DNA of 64,000 nt, taken from contig MBPM02000049.1 of assembly GCA_001695595.3 (NCBI GenBank), positions 1 to 64,000 on the forward strand, given 5' to 3'. The notes below the pieces were generated by a model that was not told the DNA's origin, ran no database searches, and saw only the letters and a list, made by a program, of their open reading frames with translations. The position numbers were made by a program, and so were the translations under genes. Shown piece by piece: positions 1 to 12,430 of this stretch (position 1 is its first letter; each line of letters opens with the position of its first letter). Source of the DNA: Plasmopara viticola. Taxonomy: Eukaryota > Oomycota > Peronosporomycetes > Peronosporales > Peronosporaceae.

Positions 1-2001
1 TCCTTTCTATCATTCTAGACGTTCGCAGACGCAATAGATGCACATCTAAGCGTATAGTCGCTCTTGTGAAGTACTGGGATGATATGCAACCCTAGATACG
101 TCTTTTCTATCATTCTAAACGCGCGCACACGCAATAGGGTCACAACTAAGCGTATATTCGCTCTTGTGAAGTGCTGGGATGATATACAGCCATAGATACG
201 TCCTTTCTTCCATTCTAGACGTGTGCAGACGCAATAGATGCACAACTAAGCGTATCGTCGCTCTTGTGAAGTGCTGGGATATTGTACGGCCATAGATACG
301 TCCTATCGATCATTCTAGACATGCGTAGACGCATTCAAGCAACTACAAAGCGAATTTTCGCTTTTGAGAAGTGCTGTGAAGATATACGGCTATAGATATG
401 TCCTTTCTATCATTCTAGACGTGCGCAGACGCAATAGATTCACAACTAAGCGAATAGCCGCTCTTGTGAAGTGCTGAGATGATATATGACCATAGATACG
501 GCCTTTCTACCTTTCTAGACGTGTGCAGACGCAAAAGATGCACAACTAAGCGAATCGCCGCTCTTGTACAGGGCTGAGATGATATATGACCATAGATACA
601 GCCTTTCTTCCTTTCTAGACGGGTGCAGACGCAATAGATGCGCAACTAAGCGTGTTGTCGCTCTTGTGAAGTGCTGAGATGATGTACGGCCATAGATTCG
701 TCCTATCTATCATTCAAGACGTCTGCAGACGCAATAGATGCACAACTGAGCGTATAGTAGCTCTTGTGAAGTACTGCGATGATATGCAACCCTAGATACG
801 TCTTTTCTATCATTCTAGACGTGCGCAGACGCAATAGATTCACAACTAAGCGTATATTCGCTCTTGTGAAGTGCTGAGATGATATATGACCATAGATACG
901 GCCTTTCTACCATTCTAGACGTGTGCACACGCAATAGATGCACAACTAAGCGTAATGTCGCTCTTGTGAAGTGCTGAGATGATATACAGCCATAGATACG
1001 GCCTTTCTACCATTCTAGACGTGTGCACACGCAATAGATGCACAACTAAGCGTATTGTCGCTGTTGTGAAGTGCTGAGATGATGTACGACCATAGATTCG
1101 TCCTATCTATCTTTCTAGACGTCTGGAGACGCAATAGATGCACAACTAAGCGTTTTGTCGCTCTTGGAGATTGCTGAGATGATATATGACTATAGATTCA
1201 TCCTATTTATAATTCTAGACGTGTGCAGACGCAAAAGATGCACAACTAAGCGTATCGTCGCTCTTCTGAAGCGCTGAGATGATGTACGGCCATAGATTCG
1301 TCCTATCTATCATTCTAGACGTCTGCAGACGCAATAGATGCACAACTAAGCGTATAGTCGCTCTTGTGAAGTACTGGGATGATATGCAACCCTAGATACG
1401 TCTTTTCTATCATTCTAGACGCGCGCAGACGCAATAGGGTCACAACTAAGCGTATATTCGCTCTTGTGAAGTGCTGGGATGATATACAGCCCTAGATACG
1501 TCTTTATTACCATTCTAGACGTGTGCAGACGCAATAGATGCACAACTAAGCGTATCGTCGCTCTTGTGAAGTGCTGGGATATTGTACGGCCATAGATACG
1601 TCCTATCGATCATTCTAGACGTGCGTAGACGCAATAAAGCAACTACAAAGCGAATTTTCGCGTTTGAGAAGTGCTGTGAAGATATACGGCTATAGATATG
1701 TTCTTTTCTATCATTCTAGACGTGCGCAGACGCAATAGATTCACAACTAAGCGTATATTCGCTCTTGTGAAGTGCTGAGATGATATATGACCATAGATAC
1801 GGCCTTTCTACCTTTCTAGACGTGTGCAGACGCAATAGATGCACAACTAAGCGAATCGCCGCTCTTGTACAGGGCTGAGATGATATATGACCATAGATAC
1901 AGCCTTTCTTCCTTTCTAGACGGGTGCAGACGCAATAGATGCGCAACTAAGCGTGTTGTCGCTCTTGTGAAGTGCTGAGATGATGTACGGCCATAGATTC
2001 G
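1..2001 (+). repeat. Satellite block, exact 100-bp register, mixed HOR
   Basis: About twenty monomers. The first seventeen are exactly 100 bp each, and a single-base insertion near 1,700 ('atatgttctttt') shifts the rest. A distinctive pair with 'gaatcgccgctcttgtacagggctg' character lies near 540-580 and again near 1,845-1,885, about 1.3 kb (13 monomers) apart. It recurs at 3.45 kb and then at 1.2 or 0.7 kb intervals further right. Monomers with 'gcaataaagcaactac' (near 1,630) mark the same HOR phase. No gene and no non-satellite sequence is present. Confidence 0.9.
49..62. other. Inverted-repeat element AGCG-N6-CGCT (exemplar, first monomer)
   Basis: This is the first instance of a dyad found in most monomers at positions 49-62: AGCG, six variable bases, CGCT. 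The centres seen include TATAGT, TATTGT, TATATT, TATCGT, AATAGC, TATTGC, TGTTGT and AATATT. The arms are among the most constant parts of the monomer, while the hexamer is one of the most subtype-specific. Some 'aaagcaacaac' monomers break an arm (AGCT or TTCGTCC variants), so it is not universal. Symmetric arms with a free spacer fit a site for a dimeric DNA-binding protein or a cruciform-prone element. That is inference. Confidence 0.7.
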
Positions 2002-3199
2002 TCCTATCTATCATTCTAGACGTGCGTAGACGCAATAACGCAACTACAAAGCGAATTTTCGCTTTTGAGAAGTGCTGTGAAGATATACGGCTATAGATAT
2101 GTCCTTTCTATCATTCTAGACGTGCGCAGACGCAATAGATTCACAACTAAGCGTATATTCGCTCTTGTGAAGTGCTGAGATGATATATGACCATAGATAC
2201 GGCCTTTCTACCATTCTAGACGTGTGCACACGCAATAGATGCACAACTAAGCGTATTGTCGCTCTTGTGAAGTGCTGAGATGATGTACGACCATAGATTC
2301 GTCCTATCTATCATTCTAGATGTCTGGAGACGCAATAGATGCACAATTAAGCATTTTGTCGCTCTTGGAGAGTGCTGAGATGATATATGACTATAGATTC
2401 ATCCTATCTATAATTTTAGACGTGTGCAGACGCAAAAGATGCACAACTAAGCGTATAGTCGCTCTTGTGAAGTGCTGGGATGATATACAGCCATAGATAC
2501 GTCCTTTCTATCATTCTAGACGGGGCAGACGCAATAGAATGCACAACTAAGCGTAATATCGCTCTTGGAAGTGCCGGGATATTGTACGGCCAAGATACGT
2601 CCTATCTATCATTCTAGACGTGCGTAGACGCAATAAAGCAACTACAAAGCGAATTTTCGCTTTTGAGAAGTGCTGTGAAGATATACGGCTATAGATATGT
2701 CCTTTCTATCATTCTAGACGTGCGCAGACGCAATAGATTCACAACTAAGCGTATATTCGCTCTTGTGAAGTGCTGAGATGATATATGACCATAGATACGG
2801 CCTTTCTACCATTCTAGACGTGTGCACACGCAATAGATGCACAACTAAGCGTATTGTCGCTCTTGTGAAGTGCTGAGATGATGTACGACCATAGATTCGT
2901 CCTATCTATCATTCTAGATGTCTGGAGACGCAATAGATGCACAATTAAGCGTTTTGTCGCTCTTGGAGAGTGCTGAGATGATATATGACTATAGATACAT
3001 CCTATCTATAATTTTAGACGTGTGCAGACGCAAAAGATGCACAACTAAGCGTATAGTCGCTCTTGTGAAGTGCTGGGATGATATACAGCCATAGATGCCT
3101 CCTTTCTATCATTCTAGACGTGGGCAGACGCAATAGATGCACAACTAAGCGTAATATCGCTCTTGGGAAGTGCTGGGATATTGTACGGCCATAGATACG
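2002..3199 (+). repeat. 6-mer HOR, two tandem copies (598 and 600 bp)
   Basis: Copy 1 (2,002-2,599) and copy 2 (2,600-3,199) carry the same six monomer types in the same order. They begin with the 'gcgtagacgcaata..gcaactacaaagcg' monomer and include the 'ataattttagacgtgtgcag' monomer. Most differences lie in the last monomer of copy 1 (about 2,520-2,599), which has four single-base indels within about 80 bp relative to copy 2, accounting for the two-base length difference. Confidence 0.9.
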
Positions 3200-3599
3200 T
3201 CCTATCTATCATTCTAGACGTGCGTAGACGCAATAAAGCAACTACAAAGCGAATTTTCGCTTTTGAGAAGTGCTGTGAAGATATACGGTTATCGATACGT
3301 CCTTTCTATCATTCTAGACGTGCGCAGACGCAATAGATTCACAACTAAGCGTATATTCGCTCTTGTGAAGTGCTGAGATGATATATGACCATAGATACGG
3401 CCTTTCTACCTTTCTAGACGTGTGCAGACGCAATAGATGCACAACTAAGCGAATCGCCGCTCTTGTATAGGGCTGAGATGATATATGACCATAGATACAG
3501 CCTTTCTTCCTTTCTAGACGGGTGCAGACGCAATAGATGCGCAACTAAGCGTGTTGTCGCTCTTGTGAAGTGCTGAGATGATGTACGGCCATAGATTCG

Positions 3600-6500
3600 T
3601 CCTATCTATCATTCTAGACGTCTGCAGACGCAATAGATGCACAACTAAGCGTATAGTCGCTCTTGTGAAGTACTGGGATGATATGCAACCCTAGATACGT
3701 CTATTCTATCATTCTAGACGCGCGCAGACGCAATAGGTCACAACTAAGCGTATATTCGCTCTTGTGAAGTGCTGGGATGATATACAGCCCTAGATACGTC
3801 TTTATTACCATTCTAGACGTGTGCAGACGCAATAGATGCACAACTAAGCGTATCGTCGCTCTTGTGAAGTGCTGGGATATTGTACGGCCATAGATACGTC
3901 CTATCTATCATTCTAGACGTGCGTAGACGCAATAACGCAACTACAAAGCGAATTTTCGCTTTTGAGAAGTGCTGTGAAGATATACGGCTATAGATATGTC
4001 CTTTCTATCATTCTAGACGTGCGCAGACGCAATAGATTCACAACTAAGCGTATATTCGCTCTTGTGAAGTGCTGAGATGATATATGACCATAGATACGGC
4101 CTTTCTACCTTTCTAGACGTGTGCAGACGCAATAGATGCACAACTAAGCGAATCGCCGCTCTTGTACAGGGCTGAGATGATATATGACAATAGATACAGC
4201 CTTTCTTCCTTTCTAGACGGGTGCAGACGCAATAGATGCGCAACTAAGCGTGTTGTCGCTCTTGTGAAGTGCTGAGATGATGTACGGCCATAGATTCGTC
4301 CTATCTATCATTCTAGACGTCTGCAGACGCAATAGATGCACAACTGAGCGTATAGTCCCTCTTGTGAAGTACTGGGATGATATGCAACCCTAGATACGTC
4401 TTTTCTATCATTCTAGACGTGCGCAGACGCAATAGATTCACAACTAAGCGTATATTCGCTCTTGTGAAGTGCTGAGATGATATATGACCATAGATACGGC
4501 CTTTCTACCATTCCAGACGTGTGCACACGCAATAGATGCACAACAAAGCGTATTGTCGCTCTTGTGAAGTGCTGAGATGATGTACGACCATAGATTCGTC
4601 CTATCTATCATTCTAGACGTCTGGAGACGCAATAGATGCACAACTAAGCGTTTTGTCGCTCTTGGAGAGTGCTGAGATGATATATGACTATAGATTCATC
4701 CTATCTATAATTTTAGACGTGTGTAGACGCAAAAGATGCACAACTAAGCGTATAGTCGCTCTTGTGAAGTGCTGAGATGATGTACGGCCATAGATTCGTC
4801 CTATCTATCATTCTAGACGTCTGCAGACGCAATAGATGCACAACTAAGCGTATAGTCGCTCTTGTGAAGTACTGGGATGATATTCAACCCTAGATACGTC
4901 TTTTGTATCATTCTAAACGCGCGCAGACGCAATAGAGTCACAACTAAGCGTATATTCGCCCTTGTGAAGTGCTGGGATGATATACAGCCATAGATACGTC
5001 TTTATTACCATTCTAGACGTGGGCAGACGCAATGGATGCACAACTAAGCGTAATGTCGCTCTTGGGAAGTGCTGGGATATTGCACGGCCATAGATACGTC
5101 CTATCTATCATTCTAGACGTGCGTAGACGCAATAAAGCAACTACAAAGCGAATTTTCGCTTTTGAGAAGTGCTGTGAAGATATACGGTTATAGATACGTC
5201 CTTTCTATCATTCTAGACGTGCGCAGACGCAATAGATTCACAACTAAGCGTATATTCGCTCTTGTGAAGTGCTGAGATGATATATGACCATAGATACGGC
5301 CTTTCTACCTTTCTAGACGTGTGCAGACGCAATAGATGCACAACTAAGCGAATCGCCGCTCTTGTACAGGGCTGAGATGATATATGACCATAGATACAGC
5401 CTTTCTTCCTTTCTAGACGGGTGCAGACGCAATAGATGCGCAACTAAGCGTGTTGTCGCTCTTGTGAAGTGCTGAGATGATGTACGGCCATAGATTCGTC
5501 CTATCTATCATTCTAGACGTCTGCAGACGCAATAGATGCACAACTGAGCGTATAGTCCCTCTTGTGAAGTACTGGGATGATATGCAACCCTAGATACGTC
5601 TTTTCTATCATTCTAGACGTGCGCAGACGCAAAAGATTCACAACTAAGCGTATATTCGCTCTTGTGAAGTGCTGAGATGATATATGACCATAGATACGGC
5701 CTTTCTACCATTCCAGACGTGTGCACACGCAATAGATGCACAACAAAGCGTATTGTCGCTCTTGTGAAGTGCTGAGATGATGTACGACCATAGATTCGTC
5801 CTATCTATCATTCTAGACGTCTGGAGACGCAATAGATGCACAACTAAGCGTATTGTCGCTCTTGGAGAGTGCTGAGATGATATATGACTATAGATTCATC
5901 CTATCTATAATTCTAGACGTGTGCAGACGCAAAAGATGCACAACTAAGCGTATAGTCGCTCTTGTGAAGTGCTGAGATGATGTACGGCCATAGATTCGTT
6001 CTATCTATCATTCTAACGTTTGCAGACGCAATATGATGCACAACTGAGCGTATAGTCGCTCTTGTGAAGTACTGGGATGATATTCAACCCTAGATACGTC
6101 TTTTGTATCATTCTAAACGCGCGCAGACGCAATAGAGTCACAACTAAGCGTATATTCGCCCTTGTGAAGTGCTGGGATGATATACAGCCATAGATACGTC
6201 TTTATTACCATTCTAGACGTGGGCAGACGCAATGGATGCACAACTAAGCGTAATGTCGCTCTTGGGAAGTGCTGGGATATTGCACGGCCATAGATACGTC
6301 CTATCTATCATTCTAGACGTGCGTAGACGCAATAAAGCAACTACAAAGCGAATTTTCGCTTTTGAGAAGTGCTGTGAAGATATACGGCTATAGATACGTC
6401 CTTTCTATCATTCTAGACGTGCGCAGACGCAATAGATTCACAACTAAGCGTATATTCGCTCTTGTGAAGTGCTGAGATGATATATGACCATAGATACGGC

Positions 6501-6700
6501 CTTTCTACCTTTCTAGACGTGTGCAGACGCAATAGATGCACAACTAAGCGAATCGCCGCTCTTGTACAGGGCTGAGATGATATATGACCATAGATACAGC
6601 CTTTCTTCCTTTCTAGACGGGTGCAGACGCAATAGATGCGCAACTAAGCGTGTTGTCGCTCTTGTGAAGTGCTGAGATGATGTACGGCCATAGATTCGTC
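3600..6700 (+). repeat. 12-mer HOR of 1.2 kb, about 2.6 copies
   Basis: Units start at 3,600, 4,799 and 5,999. The first is 1,199 bp because one base is missing in 'caataggtcac' near 3,734; the second is 1,200 bp. Monomers at 4,013-4,798 and 5,213-5,998 match almost base for base, including the unusual 'gcgtatagtccctc' and 'accattccagacgtgtgcac' variants. The third copy follows the same order to about 6,700. Spacing of the 'cgccgctcttgtacaggg' marker (about 4,155, 5,355, 6,555) confirms the 1,200 bp period. Confidence 0.9.
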
Positions 6701-8800
6701 CTATCTATCATTCTAGACGTCTGAAGACGCAATAGATGCACAACTAAGCGTATAGTCGCTCTTGTGAAGTACTGGGATGATATGCAACCCTAGATACGTC
6801 TTTTCTATCATTCTAGACGCGCGCAGACGCAATAGGGTCACAACTAAGCGTATATTCGCTCTTGTGAAGTGCTGGGATGATATACAGCCCTAGATACGTC
6901 TTTATTACCATTCTAGACGTGTGCAGACGCAATAGATGCACAACTAAGCGTATCGTCGCTCTTGTGAAGTGCTGGGATATTGTACGGCCATAGATACGTC
7001 CTATCTATCATTCTAGACGTGCGTAGACGCAATAAAGCAACTACAAAGCGAATTTTCGCTTTTGAGAAGTGCTGTGAAGATATACGGCTATAGATATGTC
7101 CTTTCTATCATTCTAGACGTGCGCAGACGCAATAGATTCACAACTAAGCGTATATTCGCTCTTGTGAAGTGCTGAGATGATATATGACCATAGATACGGC
7201 CTTTCTACCTTTCTAGACATGTGCAGACGCAATAGATGCACAACTAAGCGAATCGCCGCTCTTGTACAGGGCTGAGATGATATATGACCATAGATACAGC
7301 CTTTCTTCCTTTCTAGACGGGTGCAGACGCAATAGATGCGCAACTAAGCGTGTTGTCGCTCTTGTGAAGTGCTGAGATGATGTACGGCCATAGATTCGTT
7401 CTATCTATCATTCTAGACGTCTGCAGACGCAATAGATGCACAACTGAGCGTATAGTCGCTCTTGTGAAGTACTGGGATGATATGCAACCCTAGATACGTC
7501 TTTTCTATCATTCTAGACGTGCGCAGACGCAATAGATTCACAACTAAGCGTATATTCGCTCTTGTGAAGTGCTGAGATGATATATGACCATAGATACGGC
7601 CTTTCTACCATTCTAGACGTGTGCACACGCAATAGATGCACAACTAAGCGTATTGTCGCTCTTGTGAAGCGCTGAGATGATGTACGACCATAGCTTCGTC
7701 ATATCTATCATTCTAGACGTCTGGAGACGCAATAGATGCACAATTAAGCGTTTTGTCGCTCTTGGAAAGTGCTGAGATGATATATGACTATAGATTCATC
7801 CTATCTATAATTTTAGACGTGTGCAGACGCAAAAGATTCACAACTAAGCGTATAGTCGCTCTTGTGAAGTGCTGAGATGATGTACGGCCATAGATTCGTC
7901 CTATCTATCATTCTAGACGTCTGCAGACGCAATAGATGCACAACTAAGCGTATAGTCGCTCTTGTGAAGTACTGGGATGATATTCAACCCTAGATACGGC
8001 CTTTCTACCTTTCTAGACGTGTGCAGATGCAATAGGGTCACAACTTAGCGTATATTTGCTCTTGTGAAGTGCTGGGATGATATGCAACCCTAGATACGTC
8101 TTTTCTATCATTCTAAACGCGCGCAGACGCAATAGGGTCACAACTAAGCGAATATTCGCTCTTGTGATGTGCTGGGATGATATACAGCCATAGATACGTC
8201 TTTGCTATCATTCTAGACGTGTGCAGACGCAATAGATGCACAACTAAGCGTATTGTCGCTCTTGTGAAGTGCTAGGATATTGTACGGCCATAGATACGTC
8301 ATATCTATCATTCTAGACGTGCGCAGACGCAATAGATGCACAACTAAGCGTAGTGTCGCTCCTTGAGAGTGCTGAGATGATATATGACTATAGATTCATC
8401 CTATCAATAATTCTAGACGTGTGAAGACGCAATAGATGCACAACTAATCGTATAGTCGCTCTTGTGAAGTATTGGGATGATATGCAACCCTAGATACGTC
8501 TTTTCTATTATTCTAAACGCGCGCAGACGCAATAGGATCACAACTAAGCGTATATTCGCTCTTGTGATGTGCTGGGATGATATACAGCCATAGATACGTC
8601 TTTGCTATCATTCTAGACGTGCGCAGACGCAATAGGGTCACAACTTAGCGTATATTCGGTCTTGTGAAGTGCTGAGATGATACACAGCCATACATACGTC
8701 CTATTTACCATTCTAGACTTGTGCAGACGCAATAGATGCACAATTAAGCGTATAGTCGCTCTTGTGAAGTGCTGGGATGATATGCAACCCTAGATCCTTT
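6701..8800 (+). repeat. Right flank of 12-mer HOR block, shuffled order
   Basis: The same monomer subtypes as the 1.2 kb HOR continue, but the order is broken. The 'cgccgctcttgtacaggg' marker returns after only 700 bp (6,555 to 7,255), so five monomers of the 12-mer are skipped. After about 8.0 kb the order becomes irregular, and pairs of 'gggtcacaac' monomers appear in succession. No non-satellite sequence is seen. Confidence 0.8.
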
Positions 8801-10862
8801 TTTTATCATTCTAAATGCGCGCAGACGCAATAGGGTCACAACTAAGCGTATATTCGCTCTTGTGTGGTGCTGGGATGATATACAGCCATAAATACGTCTT
8901 TTCTATCATTCTAGACGTGCGCGACGAAATAGATTCACAACAAAGTGTATTTTCGCTCTCGTGAAGTGCTGAGATGATATTTGACCATTGATACGTCCAA
9001 TCTACCATTCTAGACGTGTGCAGACGCAATAGATGCACAACTAAGCGTATTGTCGCTCTTGTGAAGTGCAGGGATATTGTACGGCATTGATACGTCATAT
9101 CTATCATTCTAGACGTGCGTAGACGCAATAAAGCAACTACAAAGCGAACTTTTTCTTTTGAGAAGTGCTGTGAAGATATATTGCTATAGATACGTCCTTT
9201 CTATCATTCTAGACTTGCACAGACGCAATAGATGCACAACTAAGCGTATAGTCGCTCTTGTGAAGTGCTGGGATGATATGCAGCCCTAGATACGTCTTTT
9301 CTATCATTCTTAACCCGCGCAGACGCAATAGGGTCACAACTAAGCGTATATTCGCTCTTGTGAAGTGCTGAGATGATACACAGCCATAGATACGGCCTTT
9401 CTACCATTCTAGACGTGTGCAGACGCAATAGATGCACAACTAAGCGTATTGTCGCTCTTTTGAAGTGCTGGGATGATATGCAACCCTAGATACGTCCTAT
9501 CTATCATTCTAGACGTGCGCAGACGCAATAAAGCAACAACAAAGCGAACATTCGCCCTTGTGAAGTGCTGTGAAGATATACGGCTATAGATACGTCCTTT
9601 CAATCATTCTAGACGTGCCCGAAGCAATAGATTCACAACTAAGCGTATTGTCGCTCTTGGAGAGTGCTGAGATGATATATGACCATTGATACGTCCAATC
9701 TTCCATTCTAGACATGTGCAGACGCAATAGATGCACAACTAAGCGTATAGTCGCTCTTGTGAAGTGCTGGGATGATATGCAACCCTTGATACGTCTTTTT
9801 TATCATTCTGAATGCACGCAGACGCAATAGGGTTACAACTAAGCGTATATTCGCTCTTGTGAAGTGCTGGGATGATATACAGCCATAGATACAGCCTTTT
9901 TACCTTTCTAGACGGGTGCAGACGCAATAGATTCACAACTAAGCGTATATTCGCTCTTGTGAAGTGCTGAGATGATATATGACCATTGATACGGCCTTTC
10001 TACCATTCTAGACGTGTGCAGACGGAATAGAAGCACAACTAAGCGTATTGTCGCTCTTGTGAAGTGCTGAGATGCTGTACGGCTAGAGATACATCCTATC
10101 TATCATTCCAGACGACCGCAGACGCAATAGGGACACAACTAATCGTATATTTGCTCTTGTGAAGTGCTGAGATGATGTACGGCCATAGGAACGTCCTATC
10201 TATCATTCAAGACGTGCGCAGACGCAACAAAGAAACAACAAAGCGAATATTCGCTCTTGGGAGTGATCTAAAGATAAACGGCTATAGATACGTCCTTTCT
10301 ATCATTCTAGACATGAGAAGACGCAATAGATTCACAACTAAGCGTATATTCGCTCTTGTGAAGTGCTGGGATGATATACAGCCATAGATACAGCCTTTCT
10401 ACCTTTATAGACGGGTGTAGACGCAATAAATTCACAACTAAGCGTATATTCGCTCTTGTGAAGTGCTGAGATAATATATATAACCATAGATACGTCCTAT
10501 TTACCATTCTAGACGTGTGTAGACGCAATAGATGCACAATTCAGCGAAAAGTCGCTCTTTTGAAGTGTTGGGATGATATGCAACCCTAAATACGTCTTTT
10601 CTATCATTCTAGACGCGCGCAGACGCAATAGGGTCACAACTAGGCGTATATTCGCTTATGTGAAGTGCTGGGACGATATACAGCCATAGATACGTCTTTT
10701 CTACCATTCTAGACGTGTGCAGACGCAATAGATGCACAACTAAGCGAATTGTCGCTTTTGTGAAGTGCTGGGGTGATGTACGGCCATAGATTCGTCCTAT
10801 CTATCATTCTAGACGTCCACAGACGCAATAGATGCACAACTAAGCGTTTTGTCGCTCTTGGA

Positions 10863-10948
10863 GAGTGCTGGGATGATATATGACTATAGATTCATCCTAT
10901 CAATAGAGTGCTGGGATGATATATGACTATAGATTCATCCTATCAATA
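10863..10948 (+). repeat. 43-bp sub-monomer tandem duplication
   Basis: The 43 bp from 'gagtgctggg' to 'cctatcaata' are repeated immediately, starting at 10,863 and 10,906, giving one over-long monomer of about 143 bp. The two halves look identical. This is one of few events in the window that is not close to a whole-monomer change. Confidence 0.9.
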
Positions 10949-12014
10949 ATTCTAGACGTGTGCAGACGCAATAGATGCACAACTAAGCGTATTGTCGCTC
11001 TTGTAAAGTGCTGGGATGATGTACGGCCATTGATACGTCCTATCTATCATTCTAGACGCGCGAAGACGCAATGGGGTCACAACTAAGCGTATATTCACTC
11101 TTGTAAAGTGCTGGGATGATATACAGCCATAGATACAGCCTTTCTACCTTTATAGACGAGTGCAGACGCAATAGATGCACAACTAAGCGTATATTCGCTC
11201 TTGTGAAGTGCTGAGATGATGTGCGGCCATAGATTCGTCCTATCTATCATTCTAGACGTCCGGAGACGCAATAGATGCACAACTAAGCGTATTGTCGCTC
11301 TTAAAGAGTGCTGAGATGATATATGACTATAGATTCATCCTATCTATAATCTAGACGTGCGCAGACGCAATAGATGCACAACTAAGCGTATTCTCGCTCT
11401 TGGGGAGTGCTGTGAAGATATACGGCTATAGATACGTCCTTTCTATTATTCTTGACGTGCGCAGACGCAATAAATTCACAACTAAGCGTATATTCGCTCT
11501 TGTGAAGTGCTGAGATGATATATGACCATTGATACGTCTTTTCTACCATTCTAGACGTCCGCAGACGCAATAGATGCACAACTAAGCGTATTGTCACTCT
11601 TGTGAAGTGCCGAGATGATGTACGGCCATAGATTCGTCCTATCTATCATTCTAGACTTCCGCAGACGCAATAGATGCACAAAAAAGCGTGTTGTCGCTCT
11701 TGGGGACTGCTGAGATGATATAAGACTATAGATACATCCTATCTATAATTCTAGACGTGTGCAGACGCAATAGATGCACAACTAAGCGTATAGTCGCTCT
11801 TGTGAAGTGCTGGGATGATATGCAGCCCTAGATAGGTCTCTTTCTATCATTCTAGACGCGCGCAGACGCAATAGGGTCACAACCAAGCGTATATTCGCTC
11901 TTGTGAAGTGCTAAGATGATATACAGCCATCGATACGTCTTTTCTAGCATTCTAGACGTGTACAGACGCAATAGATGCACAACTAAGCGTAATGTCGCTC
12001 TCGTGAAGTGCTGA

Positions 12015-12430
12015 GATGATATATGACTATAGATTCATCCTATCTATAATTTTAGACGTGTGCAGACGCAAAAGATTCACAACTAAGCGTATAGTCGCTC
12101 TTGTGAAGTGCTGAGATGATGTACGGCCATAGATTCGTCCTATCTATCATTCTAGACGTCTGCAGACGCAATAGATGCACAACTAAGCGTATAGTCGCTC
12201 TTGTGAAGTACTGGGATGATATTCAACCCTAGATACGTCTTTTTTATCATTCTAAACGCGCGCAGACGCAATAGAGTCACAACTAAGCGTATATTCGCCC
12301 TTGTGAAGTGCTGGGATGATATACAGCCATAGATACGTCTTTATTACCATTCTAGACGTGGGCAGACGCAATAGATGCACAACTAAGCGTAATGTCGCTC
12401 TTCGGAAGTGCTGGGATATTGTACGGCCAT
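12015..12430 (+). repeat. Displaced copy of the 12-mer HOR (about 415 bp)
   Basis: This stretch matches 4,676-5,091 and 5,876-6,296 with a constant offset of 7,339 bp to the first. It carries their private variants: 'ataattttagacgtgtgcag' with 'gcaaaagat', 'gatgatattcaaccc', 'ctaaacgcgcgcagacgcaa' with 'agagtcac', 'gcccttgtgaag', and 'tttattaccattctagacg' with 'gtgggcagacg'. Its surroundings are much more diverged, so it looks like a segment moved or converted from the left-hand block. Confidence 0.85.

Noticed and set aside
49..62. Promoter or TATA box in 'gcgtatattcgc'
   Set aside because: It is the variable core of the satellite dyad, changes between subtypes, and nothing downstream looks like a transcription unit.
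59..76. CENP-B box-like motif starting at TTCG in 'attcgctcttgtgaagtg'
   Set aside because: Only the TTCG start fits. The needed A and the CGGG part of the known box are absent, so I do not call it.
1..8800. CRISPR-like array of regular repeats
   Set aside because: The period is regular but there are no unique spacers. All parts of each 100 bp unit are related to the corresponding part of other units, and no cas genes are present.
10172..10387. Plus-strand open frames with 'MMYGHRYVLSIILDVRRRN' character
   Set aside because: The same repeat read forward. It recurs wherever two suitable monomers adjoin and is interrupted by frame changes, so it is not a gene.
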